DNA from: Anaerolineales bacterium
Lineage (GTDB): Bacteria > Chloroflexota > Anaerolineae > Anaerolineales > JABWBV01
Assembly: GCA_020634875.1 (NCBI GenBank)
Contig: JACKAX010000012.1
Location: 1-64,000 of the forward strand
DNA: 64,000 bases
Direction: 5' to 3'
In this document: positions 41,122 through 49,200 of the stretch, in pieces
Numbering within the stretch: position 1 is the stretch's first letter
Layout of the letters: the number at the start of each line of letters is the position of its first letter
Position numbers and translations under genes: made by a program
The notes under the pieces: generated by a model
Databases searched by the model: none
Seen by the model: the letters and a program-made list of their open reading frames with translations, nothing else
Told to the model about the DNA's origin: nothing

Positions 41122-41180
41122 ACAAAATAAAGCATCCTGTTTACCCTAATTTCCATCTTTCCCCTCCAAAGGAACCTCTT

Positions 41181-41933
41181 ATGACCACCATTCAAACCCA
41201 ATTCCTCACAAAAATCTATGGCTCCGGTGCTACAGCTGTTACGGCGCTGGATCATGTTAGCCTGTCGATCAAGCCCGGCGAATTCGTCGCCATCATGGGG
41301 CCAAGCGGGTGTGGCAAATCCACGCTGCTCCATCTCCTGGGTGGGCTGGACAAGCCCACCGAAGGCAAGGTTCTCCTGGAAGGAACGCCAATAGAAACGA
41401 TGTCCGACGATAAACTGACTGAACTCCGCCGCCGCAAGATGGGTTTCATCTTTCAATTCTTCAACCTGATCCCGGTGTTGACGGCTGTCGAAAATGCAGC
41501 CTTACCCATCACCCTCGATGGAGCTAAACCCGCAGATGCCAAAGCCAGAGCGACCGAGTGGCTCACCCGATTTGGGTTGGGTGACCGCCTGAACAACCGC
41601 CCCGATCAGCTTTCTGGCGGCCAACAGCAGCGTGTCGCCATCGCCCGCGCCCTCGTTGCCGAACCGACCCTGATCCTCGCAGACGAACCTACCGGCAATC
41701 TTGATACCAGTTCCGGCGATGAAATTGCCAGTTTGCTTCGCAAGGTTTCGCAAGAATTCAATCGCACCGTCGTAATGGTCACACATGATCCCCGCATCGC
41801 TGCCTATGCGGACCGGATCATCTTCCTGAAAGATGGCAAGATGATTGACGAAACCGCTTTCACCCGAACGGGAAGCGATAACGGAAAAAATGCGAATGTC
41901 GTTGCGGAAAAGATGAAAGCGATAGGGGATTGA
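41181..41933 (+). CDS. ABC transporter ATP-binding protein (MacB/LolD type)
   Basis: A 250-residue ABC ATPase with Walker A 'GPSGCGKST', Q-loop '[17 protein letters not shown]', signature '[15 protein letters not shown]', Walker B 'LILADEPTG' and H-loop 'VVMVTHDPR'. The C-terminal 20-25 residues extend beyond the core. It powers the 851-residue permease at 42498, but the two are separated by a 564-bp gap carrying an opposite-strand gene in a palindromic cassette, an unusual interruption for a pair that is normally adjacent. A ribosome binding site AAGGAA precedes the start. Confidence 0.95.
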   Translation: MTTIQTQFLTKIYGSGATAVTALDHVSLSIKPGEFVAIMGPSGCGKSTLLHLLGGLDKPTEGKVLLEGTPIETMSDDKLTELRRRKMGFIFQFFNLIPVLTAVENAALPITLDGAKPADAKARATEWLTRFGLGDRLNNRPDQLSGGQQQRVAIARALVAEPTLILADEPTGNLDTSSGDEIASLLRKVSQEFNRTVVMVTHDPRIAAYADRIIFLKDGKMIDETAFTRTGSDNGKNANVVAEKMKAIGD

Positions 41934-41934
41934 G

Positions 41935-42035
41935 GGATTGAGGAATTGAGTGATTGGGTGATTGAGTGAATGAGTGATTGAAGAATTTTCAATCACTCAT
42001 TCACTCAATCACCCAATCAAAAAATCACTCATTGT
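41935..42035. repeat. Left heptamer palindrome flanking the four-helix-bundle gene
   Basis: Drifting copies of GATTGAG/GAGTGATT form an almost perfect hairpin: 32-base arms 41951-41982 and 41988-42019 are exact inverted copies around a 5-base loop (GAATT). Additional partial copies extend on both sides (GATTGAGGAATTGAG left, AATCACTCATT right). It starts 2 bases after the ATPase stop and runs into the end of the reversed gene. Confidence 0.9.
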
Positions 42036-42376
42036 CTTGCGGTTTTACGAGAGGATGACATGATTTTCATAATTTGCTCTGCTTCATCCAGTAAATCTGT
42101 CAATAGTTCAGGCTTCACTAGCCCCGCATCGCGGATAAGCTCAAGCCAGAAAACACTTTCATCCGCCTCCTCAACAACAATGGAAAGTTTAGAAATAAAC
42201 ATGGCTTTGTTTTGCGCCCGACAGACCGCCCGATAATTCGCGCCAACCGAAGTCGCTGATCGCAAAAGTTGTTTTCCAAGCACCTCAGACACATTTGATT
42301 TTGGCAATGATTGAACCAACTTAATTACCCGCAATGAAAACTTCCGTGTCCTCGCCCGCAATTCATCAGGATCCAT
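42029..42376 (-). CDS. Four-helix-bundle protein (S23 / 23S rRNA intervening-sequence protein family)
   Basis: A 115-residue all-helical protein. 'LGKQLLRSATSVGANYRAVCRAQ' and 'KLSIVVEEADESVFWLELI' are hallmarks of the family first known from proteins encoded inside 23S rRNA intervening sequences in Leptospira, which also includes the Avd accessory protein of diversity-generating retroelements. The fold forms a basic pentamer that can bind nucleic acid. Here it lies opposite to the ABC operon that it interrupts and is flanked by related heptamer palindromes, giving a discrete unit of about 560 bp. No reverse transcriptase or rRNA is nearby. Confidence 0.93.
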   Translation of the reverse strand: MDPDELRARTRKFSLRVIKLVQSLPKSNVSEVLGKQLLRSATSVGANYRAVCRAQNKAMFISKLSIVVEEADESVFWLELIRDAGLVKPELLTDLLDEAEQIMKIMSSSRKTARQ

Positions 42377-42389
42377 TTTTACCTCCGAT

Positions 42390-42487
42390 TATTCAGTGAT
42401 TGTGTGATTGAGAGATTGAGTGATTGCAATTATAAATCACACAATCACTCATTCAAAAAATCACACAATCACCAAATCACCCAATTA
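42390..42487. repeat. Right heptamer palindrome flanking the four-helix-bundle gene
   Basis: Copies of GTGATTG/GAGATTGA on the left (GTGATTGTGTGATTGAGAG, ending near 42427) are inverted as CAATCACTCATTC and AATCACACAATCAC further right, giving arms of about 31 bases with a few mismatches. Words match the left flank (41935-42035). It ends 10 bases before the permease start, so the permease ribosome binding site (AAAGAAA, weak) lies at the cassette edge. Confidence 0.85.
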
Positions 42488-42497
42488 AAGAAATCCC

Positions 42498-45053
42498 ATG
42501 AACCTCCAATTCACCCTTGCGCTCCGCTACCTCGGCGGACGCAGACTACGAACCTTTTTGACCACCCTCGCCATTGTTTTTGGCGTTTTGCTCATCTTTG
42601 GCATGAACACTATCATGCCTGCGTTTTTAGCTGCTTTCACAACAAACATTAAAGCTGCTGCAGGACAGGTGGATGCGACTATCACCAACAAAGCTGGAGA
42701 ATCCTTCCCTGAGACGGTGGCGAATGATGTCGCCAGCGTGGATGGGGTTGTCTCCGTCAGCGCTACATTGGAACGAGCAATTAGCTTACCTGTGGATTAC
42801 TTCGATCAAGACCCCGCGACCCCTGACCGGATTTCTACCGTTTCCCTCGTGGGCGTCACCCCGGACGTTTACCGTTCCATGACCACCGTCAACGTGATCG
42901 AAGGACGTTATCTGGAAGCGAACGATGGTGCGAATGCCGTCATCGCCCAATCCCTGGCGGAACCTGGCAACCTCAAACTGGGCGACACCCTCTCCATCCC
43001 CACCCCGACCGGAACGGCGGAATTGACCATCGTCGGCATCACTCCCCAACGGCTGATTCCCGGCAACGAGGAAGTGCTTGTCACGCTGTCCGAAGCACAA
43101 ACGCTCCTCGATGCCGCGGGCAAAATCAACGTGATTGACGCGAACTTCAACACCGTAGATGCCACGCGCCGCACCGAGATCGAAAACGCCATCACGGCCA
43201 AACTGGGCAAAGCATACACCATCGGTGCCCTGCAAGCGGGCGCGGAAATCCTGCAAAATATCGGTGTCGCGCAGTCCATCTTCAACCTGTTGGGCGGGCT
43301 GGGGCTGTTGATGGGTGGCTTCATCATCTTCAACACCTTCCGCACCATCATCGCCGAACGCCGCCGCGACATCGGAATGCTCCGCGCGGTGGGGGCCAGC
43401 CGCAGCACGATCACCTGGCTAATTCTGATGGAAGGGGTGATTCAAGGCGTCATCGGTACCGCGGTGGGCATTTTGTTCGGCTATGGCTTTGGCGCAATGG
43501 CATTGAACGCGGTTGGTTCTATTGGACAACAATTTTTGAACGTGCAAGTTGGAAAACCCGCTGTAACCCCCGGCCTGTTGCTCGTTTCCATCATAATGGG
43601 GGTGGGAATTACCATTTTGGCGGGCGTGATCCCCGCGCGCGCGGCGAGCCGCATCACCCCGTTGGAGGCGTTGCGTCCCACAGTGGCCGAAGTATCGCTC
43701 AAGCGGATGGCAGGGTTTGGCTTTTGGGCTGGAGTGGTGATGATTGCTCTCGCGGTCGGGGCACTCCTTTCAGGCAATGCAGGATTGATCAGCCTGGGTG
43801 CGTTTTTGTTTACCCTGGGGCTGATCGTGATCGCCCCCGCGCTGGTGAACCCGATTGCGAATATCTTCGGCACTCTGACCGCGTACCTTTTCGCCCGGCA
43901 GGGGACGGCCCAACTCGCCGAGGGCAACCTTTCCCGCCAACCATCTCGCGCCGCGATCACCGCCTCCACGACGATGATCGCCCTGGCAATCCTGGTCATG
44001 GTCGGCACAATTCTGTCGAGCATCTCGCAGACCTTTACCAATATGCTGAGAAATAGCTTGTCTAGCGACTATCTCCTGGTTCCGCCTTCTGTATCCCTAT
44101 GGGGGTCGGACGTAGGCGCAAACCCGGAACTCGCGAACGATTTGCGTAAAGTTGACGGGGTGCAGGTGGTCAGCAGTTTGCGCTTCGCCGCGACGCAGAT
44201 CAACGAGGTGGCGGTTGGCTTGCTTGGCATCACGCCGGAAGATTATGTGCAAACGAGTGGCCTGACCTTCATGGAGGGGGATGAGGTCGCCGCGTTCCAA
44301 GCGATGGAATCGGGGCGGGCGATGATCGTCAACGGCATTCTGGCCTCGGGCGCGGGCATCAAGGTCGGAGATGAAGTCAGCCTCCTGACCCCTACGGGCG
44401 AGCAAACGTACAAAATTGTCGCGCTGGCCTCCGACTATTTGAACGCTAAGACCACGACCGGGTACATCTCCCAGGCGAATATGGCCACGGACTTTGGCCG
44501 CACGGAGGATGTCTTCATCCAACTAAACGTGAAAGACGGCGTGGATATCCCTGCTGTGGAAGCGGGCATCAAGAAAGCGATGGCCCAGTACCCGCAGTTC
44601 CGGCTGGTGTCGGGGCAGGAGTACCTGGACCAGAACATTGGTCTGTTCGATGCGATTTTTGTCGGTTTCTATGCTATGCTGGTGTTTCTGTCGATCCCGT
44701 CACTGATTGCGATGATCAATACGTTGGCGATTGGTGTGATCGAACGCACGCGCGAAATCGGGATGCTCCGGGCTGTCGGCGCGACGCGCAGACAGGTTCG
44801 CACGATTATCCTGGCGGAGGCGTTGATCCTTGCCGCGATTGGTACGGCGTTTGGGTTGCTTTCCGGCTTGTATCTGGGGGTGATGGCAGTGAAATCGTTT
44901 GCGGCGCTCGGCTTCCCGATTGAGTATCTGTTCCCCGCAAATAGTCTGATTGCCGCCGCGGCAGGGGGGCTGATCTTCGGCGTGATCGCGGCGATTATCC
45001 CCGCGCGGCAGGCGGCAAAGATGAATGTGGTAGCGGCGTTGCGATTTGAGTAA
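42498..45053 (+). CDS. Two-domain MacB/FtsX-type ABC transporter permease
   Basis: An 851-residue permease with two FtsX-type units. The first helix (about 22-40) is followed by an extracytoplasmic MacB_PCD domain (45-235), helices at about 260-400 with 'AERRRDIGMLRAVGASRSTI' and 'PARAASRITPLEALRP', a second start helix near 485, a second PCD-like domain (515-690), and final helices with 'IERTREIGMLRAVGATRRQV' ending 'PARQAAKMNVVAALRFE'. The duplication means one polypeptide supplies both transmembrane halves. Partner ATPase at 41181. A terminator follows. Confidence 0.95.
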   Translation: MNLQFTLALRYLGGRRLRTFLTTLAIVFGVLLIFGMNTIMPAFLAAFTTNIKAAAGQVDATITNKAGESFPETVANDVASVDGVVSVSATLERAISLPVDYFDQDPATPDRISTVSLVGVTPDVYRSMTTVNVIEGRYLEANDGANAVIAQSLAEPGNLKLGDTLSIPTPTGTAELTIVGITPQRLIPGNEEVLVTLSEAQTLLDAAGKINVIDANFNTVDATRRTEIENAITAKLGKAYTIGALQAGAEILQNIGVAQSIFNLLGGLGLLMGGFIIFNTFRTIIAERRRDIGMLRAVGASRSTITWLILMEGVIQGVIGTAVGILFGYGFGAMALNAVGSIGQQFLNVQVGKPAVTPGLLLVSIIMGVGITILAGVIPARAASRITPLEALRPTVAEVSLKRMAGFGFWAGVVMIALAVGALLSGNAGLISLGAFLFTLGLIVIAPALVNPIANIFGTLTAYLFARQGTAQLAEGNLSRQPSRAAITASTTMIALAILVMVGTILSSISQTFTNMLRNSLSSDYLLVPPSVSLWGSDVGANPELANDLRKVDGVQVVSSLRFAATQINEVAVGLLGITPEDYVQTSGLTFMEGDEVAAFQAMESGRAMIVNGILASGAGIKVGDEVSLLTPTGEQTYKIVALASDYLNAKTTTGYISQANMATDFGRTEDVFIQLNVKDGVDIPAVEAGIKKAMAQYPQFRLVSGQEYLDQNIGLFDAIFVGFYAMLVFLSIPSLIAMINTLAIGVIERTREIGMLRAVGATRRQVRTIILAEALILAAIGTAFGLLSGLYLGVMAVKSFAALGFPIEYLFPANSLIAAAAGGLIFGVIAAIIPARQAAKMNVVAALRFE

Positions 45054-45077
45054 AAACGTTTCCCGTATTGCCTAGAT

Positions 45078-45120
45078 GAAACATCCCATCCGGTTTTTTC
45101 CGAGTGGGATGTTTTTTATT
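45078..45120 (+). terminator. Terminator of the PadR/ABC operon
   Basis: AAACATCCCA pairs with TGGGATGTTT across a pyrimidine-rich loop, followed by TTTT. The remaining 45121-45434 is an AT-rich gap with no ORF, probably holding the promoter of the MEDS gene; no certain -35/-10 pair could be fixed. Confidence 0.85.
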
Positions 45121-45434
45121 TAGAGCATTGTGTTTTCCGTAAACCCAATGTTCAATGATAAAATTTAGATTAATAAAAACTTAATTTTTTGATGGGGTAT
45201 GTTCTATATTTATTGGGATTATTAAATTCTTATCCAGTTCATTTCATGGATGTGTTTAAGTACATTGATCACAATGCCTGAAATGTTGTTTTTGAAACGA
45301 GTTATGTTTTATCGAATGCTTTTCCCACTTAACTTTTTAAACTGATAAAAATAGGCCACCTGAAAAATCTTTTCTATTGTTTATTGGAAATCGTCTACAA
45401 ATGGAGCATTTTGTATCATTGAACGAGGCCTGTA

Positions 45435-46064
45435 ATGAATGCTAATACACAAGAGATCATCCTGGGTTTCACAGAGGAAGTCATTCCGGAATGTCACCAT
45501 GTGTGCTTAATCTATGATAATGAAGCGCAACGTCAAAAAATCGTTGTTGAATATCTAGCGGCTGGTTTCAGACAGGGAGACTTAGTACGCTATTTTGCAG
45601 ACACAACCTCACCAGAAGAGATTCGCCTTTGGCTCTCGGCAAGAGGTGTAGGATTTCAGGAAGCTGAGGAAAAAGGAAATTTCGGGATTGTCAAAGCTGA
45701 GCAAGCCTATTGCCCTAGTGGACGCTTTAACCCGGAAGAAGTGATCGAGAATATGCTTTCGCGCTATGCAATGGCGAAGGCGGCTGGCTATCATGGTTCA
45801 CGAGTTTGTGGTGAATTGACCTGGGTGTTACAAGACATTTCTGGGGCTGAGCGCTTTCTGGAATATGAAAGCCGCATCAATATGATCACCGAAAAATTTC
45901 CTTATATTGGGATGTGTCAATATGATGCCCGACGTTTCGACGGGGCGACTTTATTCAAAGTTCTCCAGGTGCATCCTTACATGATCGCAAAGGGCCGGGT
46001 AGTCAAAAATCCGTACTATTTGAAACCGGAAGAATTTTTTGGTCAAATAACAACGAAAGAATGA
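45435..46064 (+). CDS. MEDS-domain sensory protein
   Basis: A 209-residue soluble protein made of a single MEDS (methanogen/methylotroph, DcmR-like sensory) domain: 'ECHHVCLIYDNEAQRQKIVVEYLAAGF', 'GDLVRYFADTTSPEEIRLWL', 'GSRVCGELTWVLQDISGAERFLEYE' and 'MCQYDARRFDGATLFKVLQVHP'. The domain has a RecA-like core without an intact P-loop and is thought to sense small molecules. It lies upstream of, and in the same direction as, a very large PAS kinase, separated by a hairpin terminator. MEDS domains often occur with PAS/kinase modules, so the two may form one sensory pathway. Confidence 0.88.
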   Translation: MNANTQEIILGFTEEVIPECHHVCLIYDNEAQRQKIVVEYLAAGFRQGDLVRYFADTTSPEEIRLWLSARGVGFQEAEEKGNFGIVKAEQAYCPSGRFNPEEVIENMLSRYAMAKAAGYHGSRVCGELTWVLQDISGAERFLEYESRINMITEKFPYIGMCQYDARRFDGATLFKVLQVHPYMIAKGRVVKNPYYLKPEEFFGQITTKE

Positions 46065-46098
46065 AAAATTTTGATCAATTCAGCCTGACTCGAAAATT

Positions 46099-46149
46099 CC
46101 GAAAAAAAGAAGGCTGGGGGAAATACCCCCCAGCCTTCTTTTTTTTCGG
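46099..46149 (+). terminator. Strong hairpin terminator between MEDS and kinase genes
   Basis: CCG, seven As, GAAGGCTGGGGG pair with CCCCCAGCCTTC, eight Ts, CGG around a 6-base loop. It shares its outer 12 bases on each side with the terminator at 4858-4908. It suggests that the kinase has its own promoter or that readthrough is controlled. Confidence 0.85.
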
Positions 46150-46210
46150 GGCTTGTGTGTATTTTGAATACTGAATTTTTTCGACTCCATGATCGTGAGG
46201 AAAAGTGCCT

Positions 46211-49200
46211 ATGAATCAAGATAAGAGAAATGCTGGCAAGGAAGATTGGCAAACAGCCGATGCGCGGGTTCTGGGACAGCTTCTCGCGGCACAAAATATC
46301 CTGTTCACCTTGCCTGACAATCAAAGAATAGCCGAATTCTTTGCCCAGGCCCTGGTTACACTCCCTGGAGTTTCGTACTGCCGTGTTTGTTTGGGAGATG
46401 TGTCTATACAGGTCGGGGGAATACCGGATAACGTTTGTCTCAAATGTGAAGAACTTAGAAAAGCCATTAAAGAAACGATTACATTTTTCCCTGAAATCAA
46501 GTGTGAACTAAGTGAGAAACCCAATATCTATTCCCACACAATCCAGTCTGGTGAACACCATTTTGGTTTTTTTACTATCCAAGCCTCGGCTTCGAATATC
46601 TTTGATGTGTATTGGCCTTTTGTAGGGAACCTTGCAAATTATGTCGCCCTTTCATTGGAAAATAGATACCATAAGGACTTGTTACAAAAGGCTCACGATC
46701 AGATGGAAAAGAAGGTTGTAGAGCGCACCCTAGCATTGGAAAATGCCAATATCCATCTTCAACAAGAAATCGAGCTCAAACAACAGACAGCAGAGGCCTT
46801 ACGCGCAAGCGAGGAGCGTTACCGAACCCTGGTTGAACAAGCCAGTGACGGAATTTTTGTCGCCGATGCACAAGGGAATTACCTGGATGTCAACCCCACT
46901 GGTTGTAATATGTTGGGGTATACACGCGAGGAAATTCTCAAGTTGAATATGCGAGACCTGGCCAGTATGACCAGCCAGGCAGAGAGACCATTGCAGTTCG
47001 ACGATTTATATGCGGGGAAAGATCTTCTCTCAGAGCGATTACTGGTTACCAAAAGTGGCGCATTCCTCCCCGTTGAGATTAGCGGGAAAGCATTGGACAA
47101 CGGCCATCTCCTGGGCATTGTCCGCGATATCACCGAGCGGAAGCAAGCTGAACAGGCTCTTAAACGATTGAATCGTGAACTGCGCGCGATTAGCAACTGT
47201 AACCAGACCCTTCTCAGGGCAGAGGATGAACAAGCTCTATTGGACGATATTTGCAAGATCGTTTGTCACGAGGCAGGGTATGTTATGGCGTGGGTAGGGT
47301 ACGAGGAAGAGGACAAACGAATACGCCCGGTTTCCTGGGCTGGAGATGAGATGGGGTATCTGATGAATACAGAGATTTTCTGCGATGGGACAGACCAAAA
47401 CCCAGCTGGATTGGCCCTTAAGAGTGGTCAAAGTGTTTCTATCCAGGATTTCTTTGTCGTCACTAACAAAATCTGGGGTGAACAGGCGTTGCAACGTGGT
47501 TATCGTTCCTGTCTTGCGCTTCCTTTGTTAAATGAAAACAAAAAGACATTTGGCGTTTTTACAATTTACGCTACAGAATCTAACGTATTTACCCCGGAAG
47601 AAATCCAGCTTTTAGAAGAACTTGCGGGAGATTTAGCTTTTGGTATCACCGTTTTACGCGCACGCGCCGAGCGTAAACAAACAGATGAACAACTCCGTAA
47701 AAGTGAGCACCTTTTCCGTGCCCTGGTTGAGAACTCGCCAGATTTTATTGCCCGTTATGACCGCGAATACCGCCGGATTTACGTCAACCCGGCTATTCAG
47801 GCGCTATTCACGATCCCAGCGGGAGAAACACTTGGCCGGACCCCTACAGATCGGACACCGCTTTATGCACCCAAAGTCTATATTGAGCATCTCCAAAAAA
47901 CCATTGAGACCGCCAGTGAAAGTACTTTAGAGACTCCTTTTCGAACAGCCCAAGGCGAGATGCACTGGGGTCAAATTCGATTTGTGCCTGAATTCGACTC
48001 GGATGAAAACGTAACCTCTGTGCTTGCGATTGGGCGAGACATCCATGAAATTAAGGAAAATGAGCGCCGTTTTCGTATGCTGGCAGAAAATTTCCCCGAT
48101 TTCGTGATGCGGTTCGTTCGCGATGGGCGGTGTACCTATGCTAACCCTGCTGTTGAAGCTGCGCTTGGGAATATGGTCGGTCAAATGTTATCTGAATTTC
48201 TCCGATACGAGGATACAGACCAGAAAGATGTCATGTCAACGCAGATTCAACGTGTCTTTGACGAAGGTATTCCAAACCAATCAGAAAGATATTGGGATAC
48301 CGAAAGGGGTTCTCGAATCTTCGAAATTCGAAATGCACCAGAGAAAGATGCTGCTGGTGATGTCGTTAGTGTGCTGAGTATTGCCCGCGATGTTACTGAA
48401 CAAAAACGGATAGAACAGGAGCATCTGGCTCATTTACGGTTTCTAGAAAGTCTGGATATGGTTAACCGTGTGATCCAGGGAACCAATTATCTCGAAGAAA
48501 TGATGAGGAACGTCCTTGACGTTATTTTGTCCATCTTTGATTGTGATCGGGCCTGGCTTGTTTATCCATGTGACCCGGAAGTTCAGAAGTGGCAGACCCC
48601 GATGGAACGTACTCGCCCAGAATATCCTGGAGTGCTCCCCATTGGGGTAGAGCTTCCTTTAGACCCAGTTGGAGCCGAGGTTTTTCGTATTTTGAGAGCG
48701 GCAAATCGTCCAGTGCAATTTGGCATAGGGGGCGAACACCCTGTGCCAGAAGTGATGTTCCAAGTTTTTCGCGTGCAATCTTTTATCGCGATGGCGCTTT
48801 ATCCAAAAGTAGGATTGCCGTGGTCGTTTGGATTGCATCAGTGTACTTACGCGCGCATCTGGACTCTAGAAGAAGAAAGACTCTTACAAGAAATAGGACG
48901 CCGGTTGGCAGATGCCCTAACCAGTTTGTTGGCCTATCAAGACTTACAAGAAAGTGAACGTAAACTAGGGGAGGCAGAGCGCATGGCCCATGTGGGATAT
49001 TGGGTTCGAGATTACGTGACGGATTTGATCACCCTGTCCGATGAAGCCTGTCGTATCTTTGGCCTTCCCTTGGAGAGACAAAAAGAATATGACCTGAAGC
49101 GCTGGCATGAACAATGGCAAAACCTGATCTATCCGGAGGATCGGAGCAGAGCAGCTCAGGCCGCTCAAGAGGCTCTGCAAGGAGGTCCCCGTTATGAAGT

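Noticed and set aside
42029..42376. Diversity-generating retroelement, because of the Avd-like four-helix bundle
   Set aside because: No reverse transcriptase, template repeat or variable repeat with adenine-biased changes was found in the window.
41935..42487. Possible CRISPR array
   Set aside because: The heptamer repeats are contiguous, drifting and palindromic, with no regular unique spacers and no cas genes.
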